Below, piece after piece: positions 11,215 to 21,448 of a DNA stretch of 27,691 bases. Within the stretch, counting starts at the first letter, position 1. Every line of letters begins with the position of its first letter. Both the position numbers and the translations under genes were made by a program. Below the pieces are notes generated by a model. It was not told the DNA's origin and made no database searches. It was given only the letters and a program-made list of their open reading frames with translations. Source of the stretch: Phlegmacium glaucopus (lineage: Eukaryota; Basidiomycota; Agaricomycetes; Agaricales; Cortinariaceae); the NCBI GenBank assembly GCA_015039465.1, contig MU130623.1:355297-382987 (forward strand), written 5' to 3'.

Positions 11215-12414
11215 ACTTGAACGGTAGAGAATCGAGATCGCGTCATAACGGGACCCCAAAATCCCTTCATTCTCAACTCAATTCACCGTTAACCAGAGAT
11301 ATAAAAGATATAAAAGTCGGGCAGTAAGTATTCTTCTTCTCCTATTGCAAACATTTTTCAGCAACCAAACGAAAGCAGAAGCTCGCTTGACAGGGGATCG
11401 TATGTCCATGTTCTGTGTTTCTGAACGCTACCGATCGACTTCGCAAAGGGTACTCCTGCCGTGTTAACGAATACGCCATATTAAGCGAGATATGGAGTCA
11501 GGACTCGAGTCCCTTGATGTGGGAGGGTTCTCAGACCGGTCGTGAAGGTTACATAACGAGATGGAAGGCGGAAGGATTGGATACATCTGAACACTATCCA
11601 CTACTCCTACATGTCTTTTATGTTGTGTATACGAGATTGAAACAGCAAGAGAAGGTGGCCGAGCGGGTGGACGAGATCAAGACTCATGGTACATAATTGA
11701 CGGTTGAATTTGAAATGGCTGTCGAGTGTCGAACGTTGGAGTTGATGTGTAAAATATTCAGGCGCAATAGCGAAAAAGATACCATCATAAGGTAGAACAT
11801 GTTATCTGCGAGCTCGAGTCATGACGACCTACACTGAAGAGAACTGGAGAGAAACTATGCTGACCACAACCGAAAGTATGCACGACGAGCAATTATGGAT
11901 ACCTTAGAACAGGAAGACAATGAACACGAGCGAAAGGCTAAATGTCAGGACATGGCCCTGGTCAAAGCCTGCCTGGGCACAGGTAGCAGTGGATAAATCA
12001 TAAAGAAACAAATGTTTTTTCAACGCCTTTTTATTTGTACTTGTTTGTCCAAACGAAAGACAAGCAACTCAAGGCAGAGCTCACTTTCAATTGATTTACT
12101 TATTCAATTGATCATTGAAAGATATTTTACAGACTGAAGCATAAATACTACACCAAATATACCAACAGCACATTGGAAAACCGAAACAAATCAAGCCTCA
12201 GGCCTCAGCGCTCAGCTTGAAAAGGAGGCTTGGGATACAGTCATATCTAAATACGCAATTTTGAGATATAGGTCCTCTTTAGAAGGTGGAGACACGCTTC
12301 AAAATCAGCCAAGCATTGATCGGCAGAAGAACGGCGGTTTAAACTTTACAATTTGTGTTTATTTGTCGTTTGTAGAAGCATAGCTTGTGTGGTAAACTTG
12401 TAGAATGAACTTCA
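11215..12414. repeat. Long spacer between F-box copies 3 and 4 made of duplicated blocks
   Basis: 11420-11500 matches 9355-9440. 11620-11880 and 11905-12060 match 3763-4060 and 4296-4445. 12080-12300 matches 14411-14620. Plus-strand fragments that look coding include EGYITRWKAEGLDTSEHY near 11545, LERNYADHNRKYARRAIMDT near 11840 and a helix reading EDNEHERKAKCQDMALVK near 11915. These suggest a dead gene copied along with the F-box units. The segment ends with the pre-ATG motif TTACAATTTGTGTTTATT. Confidence 0.6.
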
Positions 12415-14132
12415 ATGAATCGACCACTGCTAACAGATTTGCCCCTTGATGTACAAATTCACATTTGCCAGTTCCTCCATCCATCCCAGATTCTTGCTCT
12501 TCGACAAGTAAGTAACAGAGTATTCAACTTTTCTTTTTAAACACTCACACAAGCACACGCATATATAGACCTGCAAGGCTATACATGAGGCCATTTCACA
12601 ACGAATCATATGGATTCATGCACTAAATCGCATATGTCGCGAAAACTTGCTCTTTCTCCCAACTTTCCCCATTGCTGCTATGTCTATGGCTGAATTGGAA
12701 CGTGCGGCTACTGCTCCACTTCGATGGATTGCGTTATCATCTTCGAAGGACAGAAATAATGATGAGGTTTTACATCCTCGCAGGACCCGAGTTATCGAAA
12801 ATCCGCTTGCATTGATGATTAAGACTCTCCAACCTCCTGACTTGCAGGAGTGGGGGGGCTTCGCTGATCTGTATCTTGTGCCAGGGGGACGCTACCTTGT
12901 GGCAAGTGGTCCGCATTCTCTAGGTGTATGGGACCTGGGATTCATTTCAGATGGTGATATGTCCGACGATGGGAAACCGATGATGTGGGCTACTAGGGTA
13001 AACACGTTAGTGGGGTTTCGTGTTCATCCCACTCCTGATGGCCTGGGTATCCGAATACTTACCTATAGCTATCCTCCGTGGTATGTCGATAATATCGTCT
13101 ATCACAATTTTCATTACTATCTAATACTCTCACTCGTTGCATAGGCTTACTAACGTCCTCACCCTATATATCTTCGAGATATACCCAGAAAAGGAGACCC
13201 CTGAGCTCACAAAAATTGCGAGGCTCATGCTCGACTTACCAGAACAGGAACCAGAATATGCAGCTTGCTCTTTGAATCGAAATACAGTCGTAATCTACAA
13301 CCGTGTGGAGGGGACTGTTATAGTATGGGATTTCGTGGCGAACACTGCGGCGAATTGGTTTATTAGCAACGCCAGTTTTATGGACGAGGTTTGTTGAATC
13401 CTTTTGTCGCGATACCTCTCCTGCAGGCGACTCAGTAGCCTCTTATTTTAAAAAGGTCATCAAAGTTACAGAAACAACCTTCATAATGACTCACGCTCAC
13501 CCTCCCTGTGGATATTCCAGATCCCCCCTCTGACAACAAACTCATCACTACTCAACACTGAAGATCTCCCAGAATTAGCCCCAGTCCTCATATTCCATGT
13601 AACTTCATCCGTCCTTCAAAGACCTGATAGCTGGTACTACGACGCTCCTATCTATATTGACGTCCTCGAGAGTCACGGAACTGGCAATTATGACCGATAC
13701 AAACTTGGTATTATCGACTATATGGACGTCCTCGACAGCCACGAAACTGGCAATTTTGACCGGTGTAAAGTTGATATTGCCTGTGATCTCAGCAACGTCT
13801 CTCTGGTACCAATCGCCGCTGAAACCATCCAATACCCAACAGGCTATCGAAATAATTTTGGTGCAGTGACACGCTATAGGATCTGTGACGAAGGGCTCGT
13901 AAATGTTTTTAAACCTTTCAGAACGGTTGAAGCTTATACCAGCTCAACTTCATCTGGCACTGCTGTGGGTTTTTGGCCGTCTTCCGACTCTCATCGTTCT
14001 CAATTTCCAACTTTACAGACCAATATGACACAACTTGCTGCGGCCAACAGGCCTTTCTTCAGCTTCTGTCCAGCGTCCACTAGGCTTGTGCATACAAGCG
14101 AAGAAAATATGGTCATTTCTGATTTCTTGTAA
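12415..14132 (+). pseudogene. F-box protein, array copy 4, frameshifted in exon 4
   Basis: Exons 12415-12507, 12569-13080 and 13145-13388 are open and match the other copies (F-box reads LTDLPLDVQIHICQFLHPSQ). Exon 4 should start at 13456, but it has 7 bp fewer than copy 1 after ACTCACGCTCAC (about 13495-13501). That shifts the frame and meets a TGA near 13530. The rest of exon 4 up to 14132 is intact in the correct frame. An acceptor at TTCCAG 13515-13520 would skip the shifted piece and restore the frame, at the cost of about 22 residues, so a shortened protein is possible. The 54-bp internal duplication (about 13667-13765) is present as in copy 2. Confidence 0.75.
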
Positions 14133-14763
14133 ACTTGAACGTTAGAGAATGGAGATCGCGTCACAACAAACCTCAAATTTCCTTTCATTCTCGATTGAAT
14201 TCATCATTAACCAGAGATATAAAAGTCGGGGAGTAGGTCTTTTGCTTCTCTTACTGTTACCAGGGTTTTTCAGCAGCCGAAGCTTGCTTGATAGGGGATC
14301 GTGTGTCAATGTTCTGCATGTCTGAACGCTACTCCGGAAGCTGATCGACTTTGCAAAGAGTACCCTACCCAAATAAATCAGTCAACCAAGCAACCTCAGG
14401 CAGGGGAGAGCTCACTTTCAAGTCTCAATGATCATTGGACGATATTTTACTCACTAAAAACATAAATATTTATATGCTACACCGGCAACAGCACATTGGA
14501 AACAGAAACAAATCAAGCCTCAGGCCTCAGCGCTCAGCTTGCAAGGATGCTTGTGACACAGTCATATCTAAATACACAATTTTGGATATATGGAGTCCTC
14601 TTCAGAAGGTGGAAATAATATTACTAGTAATAATTCTGTGACATGTGTCGCTACTCATGTACATGTTTGCATAATATACATGTTCAGAAAATTGGGATGT
14701 AACAACTGGAATGCGCAAGGATCTGATTTGCAAAGGATATGTTGCGTCTTTCAAGTACCCATA
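14133..14763. repeat. Spacer after F-box copy 4, homologous to earlier spacers
   Basis: 14133-14360 resembles the other 3' spacers (ATATAAAAGTCGGGGAGTAG and TCTGAACGCTACTCCGGAA). 14411-14620 matches 12080-12300, including CAAATCAAGCCTCAGGCCTC. Because the 5' flank of copy 4 recurs after copy 4, this marks the right edge of the last duplication unit. No gene is seen. Confidence 0.55.
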
Positions 14764-15783
14764 CTAGATATACAATGGAGCCATCTCCGTATCCAGGAAA
14801 TTCAACCGCTCGTGAATATCTGTAAGCCATGCCTTCTGTGCTGGTGACGTGGGGTCGGTGAATACCTTAGGTGTTCGGTTAAGAACTCGAGGAGAGTCTG
14901 GACTGGGAGCTGGGGAGCGCTGAAACCCTTGATTTCGGTTTGCAGGCGGTGTCATCCAACCTGGGGAAGATGCTTCGGTAGATGGAGTACCAGAAGATGA
15001 TCCAGGCGTATAGGTAGAATCTCGATCAGCATTATGAATTCCTCCCGCAATCTCAGAGCGACGGTCCACCTCCCCATATCTCCAAACATTTCCCACGGCT
15101 GCAATGTATCCTACAACCATGAGGCGTTCGTCTTCAGCCAAGGCATGTACCGCCTGTTGCTTTGCCTGAAGCTCTGCCTCCACGAGACCGCGTTTGGTTT
15201 TGCCAAGTTTCGAAGAGGACCTCTTCAGCTCTACAACCATGTCGATGCGACTCGCCTTGATGTTCAAATTGTCGTCCAAGTAGAAACGTCGCCGAACAAA
15301 GTCGGGAATTCGCGTGGAGCGGAAACGTTGGTAGTCTGCCATAGATATTTCACTTAAAAAGCGCACTGATTCAGGAACGGAAGATTTTTCTTCTGTCATG
15401 GATTGTGAGCGAATTTGTTCTGGGTGACACGTGGGCTGATGAATATTAAGTGGATGCCTCCCTTTTCCGTTAACGCATGACTTACGAGGCGGAAAGGTTC
15501 TACATGGGTAGCCCGAGTGGGTGTGGGAGATTCATATCCTCCATCATCGGTGTCGTGATCTTCCTCATCCCCGTCACCGCTCACATCTTCCTCATCAATA
15601 TCAATATCAACCTCCGCAATAATCGGCAATTGAGGGATGAAGAGCGTAGCAACTTTATTTTCCACTCGAGACATGTGCTCCCGAAGAACGATGCAAGAAG
15701 CCATACCAAGGTGGCTCCAGTACTTCATTCTTAGCATATTTCAATGCCACGATCGATAAGAGGTCGGCTTGTGAGAGGTCCAT
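14764..15783 (-). pseudogene. PD-(D/E)XK-like protein gene, two exons, probable frameshift in exon 1
   Basis: Exon 2 (15435-14764) is open for 223 codons. Its core reads TRIPDFVRRRFY, then RIDMVVELKRSSSKLGK about 20 residues on, then a helix QAKQQAVHALAEDERLMVVG and GNVWRYGEVDR. The PD...ExK...Q order resembles the PD-(D/E)XK fold. The C-terminus is rich in serine and proline. A 50-bp intron (15436-15485, GTAAGT/CATCAG) joins it in frame to an acidic exon 1 (VDIDIDEEDVSGDGDEEDHD). The best start, MDLSQADLLSIVALKYAKNE at 15783, is one base out of frame with the rest of exon 1. The shift lies at about 15690-15725, just after PPWYGFLH. This may be a real mutation or a sequence error. Confidence 0.6.
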
Positions 15784-16901
15784 AGTGGGCGGGATTTGCT
15801 AGGCCACAGTTGGAGTGGAAATGACAATAAATTTGACGCAACAGTAGAACATCGCGTTTGAAATTTGAAATTTGACTGACCTTTATCAACAGATAATCTG
15901 ATCTCCATATCAATTGAAGTTGCATAAAAGCGTTACAGCTACAGGGTCTTGCACAGCGCAGCGTTATGATGTGACCAATAGTTTTACAGCTCGGCTGTCT
16001 GCTTTCGGAGTTTAAAATGGATCAACAGTGTCATGCTCAAAACACAAGGATCGATGTTTTGCGTTTTGCGCTGCAAGGAATAAACTGCTTGCCTTTCCGT
16101 CTTTCAAGACAAGTGTCATGGCGTAGGAAAGTACTTCTACAAAATTTTGTGAAATGCCGTCCACTCGATCTGACTCAATTCGCATACTTTAGGCCATCAA
16201 AGGTAATGGCCACCACTATAAAAAATCCTACTCTCGTTCATTTAGTTCTTTCTCCCAAAAATCTTGATAGTCATGTTTCTATAAGGCTTACATAAGAATG
16301 ATTGTAAAAAAATTGAAGAAGCCAACTTTTGGCGGGAGAGAGGAAATCGACTATTACAAACTCCTGGCCACTCATAGTAAGTCATCAATCAAAAAATACA
16401 CGCTTGATCGGGGTCGGAATTTGAAGTTTTGTAGATCACGGGGTAACAAGTTACTGTTAGTTGCCCTCGGCTTGCTGGCGGACTCTAATTTTAAAGGTTA
16501 GAAGATATTTACCATTTTTAGAACATCACGTGGTAAGATTTGGTATTTTTTGAGTATAAGTAATGGCCTATCAAATTTGGCCGAATGAGGTCTGACTGGG
16601 ATTCCGAGAAATCAGATGTCGGATCTTGGCTTTCGAGTAGTAATACTATAGGGATGCGTGGAAATGTGACTGTCACATCAAATGCTGCTGCAAACCATAT
16701 TGCAAGATCAGTAATTCCACAGGCCCTTTGTTTGTTAACCAAACAGTTAACATCTTGCCCTCGAGTTCTACTTGCCGACATCTGAAGTAGCTATGCCAAA
16801 TGAAAAGGTTTGCTCTCATATCTTGTAAAGTTTCAAATTTCAATGGCTGCTTACGCCCGTGAAATAGTCACAATTACAGTCGAAGCATCCGAACTCGCAC
16901 C
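15784..16901. other. No recognisable gene
   Basis: Several short frames exist (for example plus 16017-16295 and 16298-16501), but none shows a recognisable motif, conserved splice signals or protein-like composition strong enough to call. The stretch from about 16846 may contain a first exon (MAAYAREIV) of the gene that follows. Confidence 0.4.
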
Positions 16902-17351
16902 GTGTGTGTTGCTAATGCCACCAAATACAAAGCCCTTCCGAGTGACTGGAAGACAAAGGCTCATTATTACTTCTATGGCTGGGCAGTCACAAACGAAGTT
17001 CTACAAAGGTATCTTTCCACCATCAACAAGGCGCACGTCTCCTGTGAGGACGAGATTGGGACCGCCAGTTCAGCAATTTTCTACATGCAACGAGATGTTG
17101 GATTTCATCATATCAACTACGTTGGAGGCAAAGTCGACGACGAAGCTGCGGCAAATTGCAGAGTCGAGCAGACAGAAGAAGGGCCGATGTTGAATTTGAT
17201 GTCAATTGGTTGCACGCGGTCGAAGAGGCTATTTTGGCGTCGTCCAACGCCCAAGCAGTTGGAGCGACTTATAGAAATATTTGGGGAGAAGCCACGGTGG
17301 TTCGAGGATTTCTATACGAAGGAGGAATTTGATCACGAACTGATGCATTAG
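16902..17351 (+). CDS. Unrecognised protein, start unresolved
   Basis: The frame is open to a TAG at 17349-17351 and is convincingly protein-like: YKALPSDWKTKAHYYFYGWA, then a helix VTNEVLQRYLSTINKAH, and near the end PTPKQLERLIEIFGEKPRWF. The listed start is not an ATG in this frame. A short upstream exon with ATG at 16842 would need splicing in, and I could not fix the junction. I do not recognise the family. It lies about 540 bp left of the large Tc1/mariner-type transposon and is outside its inverted repeats. Confidence 0.45.
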   Translation: MCVANATKYKALPSDWKTKAHYYFYGWAVTNEVLQRYLSTINKAHVSCEDEIGTASSAIFYMQRDVGFHHINYVGGKVDDEAAANCRVEQTEEGPMLNLMSIGCTRSKRLFWRRPTPKQLERLIEIFGEKPRWFEDFYTKEEFDHELMH

Positions 17352-17889
17352 ATTGGCTCATTTCACTCGAAGACGCTTCGTTTGCATGACCAGCTAGCCT
17401 CGTTTGCATCTGACCTACAATTTGTAAACCTCAGATCTGAAACTTAAAACCAAACTATAAGTCAGCTTTGAAATTAAATTGTTTGAGAGGTCAGACTCAA
17501 GCCGAACTCGAGTTGCTTGACACATGCGTTCAACTCAATCTGGTCGTATGACCGTTCCGCTGTCTTTGCCATTCGCCATTCGCCACCCTTATACCACGCC
17601 ATCCATTATAACGATCTTCTTTGCATGGCCAGAACTGCAACATGGCTAGCCACAACTTGTGGGCATTGTCAGCTTCATCCTGATGCGATTCCTACTTGCC
17701 ATGCTCGGTATGGTTATTCCAGGGCATCTCTTAGCATGCCTCTTGTCAAATCCGTCTCGGCGACCATTTCCCTTGCACGCATTCATTCGAGGACCTCCCG
17801 CGCACAACAAGAACATTGCTGTGGCTTCGGGGTTCGGGTACCATTTTGATGTTTACGTAGGGCCAGTCTAGACGATTCAGTGACCTTTA
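17352..17889. other. No recognisable gene; left flank of the large transposon
   Basis: Open frames at 17517-17849 and 17659-17871 overlap each other and show no motif or recognisable composition. The last two bases, TA at 17888-17889, are the left copy of the target-site duplication. Confidence 0.4.
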
Positions 17890-17971
17890 CAGAACTTTCG
17901 GAAACTCTTGTCCGGCAGACAATTTCGGTGTTTTAAAATAAAATAAATAGATTTAATTTCGAGAAATTCAA
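17890..17971 (+). repeat. Left terminal inverted repeat of the Tc1/mariner-type element
   Basis: It starts CAGAACTTTCGGAAACTCTT directly after TA and pairs with 22557-22637. Three of its differences from the right repeat are in the first 20 bases. Confidence 0.88.
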
Positions 17972-18579
17972 AAATTCAAAAATCGCAACATTGGCCATCC
18001 TACAGCTTAAATACACCCTCTAACGTGCTGTATACCATGTCTGACGACGACACCAACACTCCTTTGAACTTTCCCTCATCTGAGGCTGATTATTACTCCG
18101 AGTTTGAGGACATGCAGACGGAGGAAACTTCTGCCAGCCTACAAAAATCCCCACGAAAATGGGAACCTGAAATCCTTCAAATCATAACCGAAGCTGGCTT
18201 CAGCCCAGAAGACATTGAAACTGAAGTCTCACTCGATGAAGACTCCGAATCTGAAGAAGAAAAAGATGTTAACGAGGAAGGAGAAACGAGTCAGTTCATT
18301 TGCTTTTCAGCCTACCTCAGCATGCTGATGCAACTTCTGAACAGCAACGCACCAACCAGTGCAATTTCGGCGTGCTGGAAACTTCAAAATTAGACTTCTT
18401 GCACCAAAACCTCCTTCGACAGCTAGTGCTGCTAGTATGCTGGTGGCAGAAAAACCTTGGTCTCGTCAGGATGTGTCAGTAGACAGCAAAAAGGTGCCAG
18501 CCCCAGTGGACGTGCCTACAAACCCCAGAAAACATTGAGCTACTTCAGAGGCCAGGACTGAGCATTCAGATACTGGCAG

Positions 18580-19208
18580 TAGGGCTGCCAACCGTCCCGT
18601 CCACGGGGACGGCCGTCTAAAATCAACCCAGTGACGGGTGACGGTCCGTGTACAGACGGCCGTCTTTTTTGAAATCCAAAGGTCGGTCGGGTCGGGTACG
18701 GTATAAAGACGGCCGTGACGGCCGTACACGGTAAAACAAGGAGAAAATTCATTTTACTTGAAATATTCGCACAGTTAAAAATGTCTACAAAGCTACAGAA
18801 TATGTAATCTGGAATAAAAATTCTATGAAACCCACAATTAAGCTGGTTGATGACCAAATTGTTGGGACTGAAGCCAAATATTTAATTTAATTTATATTTA
18901 ATTTGTTTTTTAGCACTAATAATTGGTGTAAATAGGTCGGAGAATAGCTCCCCTGACTTCCCAGATTTATTTGAGAGGGAAATATTAACACAATTTTTGA
19001 ATAAATTGACTTTTTTGCATTTCTCGTTCAGTATACACCCGCTACCCGTGTACGGCCGTCCACGGCCGTCTTGAGACGGGTAAAGACGGTTCACGGACCG
19101 TTGAAACACGGCCGTGAATATTCAAGTTTTGAATCTTGTCGGGTCGGCATCCGTCACCGTGAGACGGTACCCGTGAACCGTCCAGGACGGGGCCGGTTGG
19201 CAGCCCTA
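18580..19208. mobile_element. 629-bp hAT-like MITE with perfect 8-bp target duplication
   Basis: ACTGGCAG at 18572-18579 is repeated at 19209-19216. The termini are inverted: TAGGGCTGCCAACCG at 18580 and CGGTTGGCAGCCCTA at the right end, with CCCGTCC continuing on both sides. Both subterminal zones carry many copies of ACGGCCGT in either orientation, and the middle is AT-rich and non-coding. An 8-bp duplication with short inverted repeats is typical of the hAT superfamily. It has inserted into the passenger gene of the larger transposon, so it is younger than that element's arrival or copy. Confidence 0.92.
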
Positions 19209-19740
19209 ACTGGCAGGGATGATGAAAAGGTTGCAAAGAAGAAGAAACGATCCAAGAAGAGAGCTTGACCTGTTGAGGTGGAACAGCAGCCGCCTCCAGT
19301 CCCAAAGAAGCGTGGTCAACCTTGCAAGCCTGTTGAGAAGGCTTCCAAACCTGTTTCTGTTGCTGGATCACAGCCCTTCAATGCATCTGTGTTCATCTCT
19401 GTTGAAAAACCGCCTCAGCTCATGTGTGGAAAGACTCACAAAACAGATAAACATGTCACTCAAGAACCTTGCGTCGAAGGCCCATTTACTCTGATTAGAT
19501 CTATGAAGTGGGCTGATTTTCTTGACGAGGTAGCAGGGTAGGTTGGAGTAGATAAAGAGAACTTACGCATCAGTGGCCTATCTTGGGGATTCCAGAAACA
19601 GAAGGCACATTTGCCGCTCACCAGTGAGCAAGCCTTCAAGACACTGAGAGAGCAAGTGAAGGCAAAGAACAGCTCTGCTACTGTCATCTTTGTTTACCAT
19701 CCCATATGCAAGCAGCCACAAAGTCAAGGGCAGGAAGATG

Positions 19741-19970
19741 AGAGGATGTACCACAATCAACACACCCCCCAAATGGAGAAGTTGTGAGACGCGACACACC
19801 GTCCTTTGGCTGCCTCACGGCAGCCGGAGTTCTAACTACCTAACCACTTACCCAAGACTGCGCTACCGCGTGAAAAGGATATATACCTGATCCCTAAGCC
19901 TACCACTAACCTGAGAAAAAACCCTAACACGAACCCCTAACGCTAACCGTGATCCTAACCAAATTACTAG
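19741..19970 (-). repeat. Telomere-like repeats beside a candidate tRNA-derived SINE
   Basis: 19890-19965 contains several CCCTAA/CCTAAC-like words (ACCCTAACACGAACCCCTAA and neighbours), like degenerate telomeric repeats. On the minus strand the next stretch reads GGTAGCGCAGTCTTGGGTAA and then GTTAGAACTCCGGCTGCCG, which resemble polymerase III A-box and B-box sequences, although their spacing is shorter than usual. The passenger-gene reading frame is lost here (after about 19740) and resumes after about 20080, so an insertion is plausible. I could not find its ends or a target duplication. Confidence 0.35.
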
Positions 19971-21448
19971 GCCAACCCAAACCCCAGCGGCACCTAACCG
20001 GCAGACTGGCCGGAGTATCAAAAATAAGTCGATGGCGAGCTACGGCATCCAATTTGATGGGAGATCAGCACTTCGTGCCTGAGTGTGCATGTCGATTGTG
20101 GTCACTCCCGGGAAGATGATACTGATCAAGTGACCGTCCAGGATGAAACTCGTTGGGGCAAGAAGGTGAGTAGGCGCCTAATCACCTTGTTGCCAACTCT
20201 CACGCACACATGCTGCCATTTTAAATTTAGATAAGCCTTGATGACAAGCTTGCTCCTATTATCATTCAACTTGAAACATTGTATGCAGTTGGGCAATGTT
20301 CAGATCACCCCGATATCCATTGTTTCTACACATCTGTTCACCCAAATGAGACCTGGCACTTCGAGCTCAACAAGGCAAGAATGGCTGTCTGGGCCAATGT
20401 GATTGTAAGTGATCTACTTATTCTCCATGCCACCATAGCTTGCTGAGCCCTCAATAGAATAGAAAAGAAGTTTTGATTATCAACGCGCTCCTATCGGATG
20501 CAATTTTTTTGGTGCCAAAGATAGGATCAAGACGGCCCTTCAAGCTCAAGTTGTACTGCAAACACCACCACCACCACATGGCAGTGGAAACTCCTTTGTG
20601 CCACCCACCCACCACACCTATCCATGGCCGCTTTTTTATCCAGGCTCTCAGCATGGAGTGCACCCATCTCCCAATCTGATGTCACCAAGTCCTGGGTTTC
20701 ATTATCCGCCATCTCCTTATTACCCATTCTCAACCCCTTTTGGATTTGGGAGCCCATTGCCGTGGGATTATCCTGCAGCCCCTCCTCAAATGCCAGGCCC
20801 TAAAATCATTCCACCAATGACAAACATGCCTCAGATCCTTCCGTCACCTGGGTTGCCTCTGGTGCCTGTACCTGTCAATCCAACCCTGTTTCCTGCAACA
20901 CAAGACTTGAAGGCTTGGTGCATGCAACACACACTTGGCGAGGCTGAATATGAAGGCCTCTTAAAACTTGGTTTCCGAGTTGGTGATGGCCATGTGTTGG
21001 CTAATCTCGAGACCTCCATGTGGGAGTGGGCTGGTATTGCTCCCTTGGCCCAGATGCGAATTCTCACTGCTTGCCAAGCCACTTCCTCTTCTGGTTCCAA
21101 CTAAACTTGCCCACCTGTGCTCAATTTCTGTCATTGCCTTGTGAACTTAATTTCTTATATACATATACCCACATATATTCCCAACTGGAGGCCATATTCA
21201 TTCTATTGTATCATATCGATCACCCATTATTTTCATTCTAGTGACACCTTCCAATTTTTGCGAGACCTCTCAGCTATTCCCTCATTCCTCCTTCAGAGTT
21301 ATCAAGTTATGATTGCTATAATATTTTCTCTTCCAGTACGTTGATATCTGGGTCAGATATGATACTATTGACTTTATTACAACCTTGTTTATATAACTAT
21401 ATATCTCTTTTAATGATTTACAGATTATGCAGGAAGGTAACCACAGTC

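Larger units (their letters stand above)
18037..21104 (+). pseudogene. Decayed passenger gene of the transposon (beta-grasp-like and SAM-like parts)
   Basis: ATG 18037 opens an acidic N-terminus (MSDDDTNTPLNFPSSEADYY). Further pieces lie in order: a basic/proline-rich stretch (about 18410-18540 and 19220-19400); a likely beta-grasp (PB1-like) segment at about 19380-19720 (GPFTLIRSMKWADFLDEVAG ... SATVIFVYHPI); an exon ending at about 20167 before GTGAGT; an exon at about 20231-20405 (HPNETWHFELNKARMAVWAN) before GTAAGT; and a proline-rich region running into a helical, SAM-like C-terminus (WCMQHTLGEAEYEGLLKLGF). In-frame TGA or TAG codons near 18535, 19267 and 19540 are each one C-to-T change from CGA or CAG. 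A T-run at about 20504 shifts the frame. A 629-bp MITE splits it. Domain names are my inference. Confidence 0.6.
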
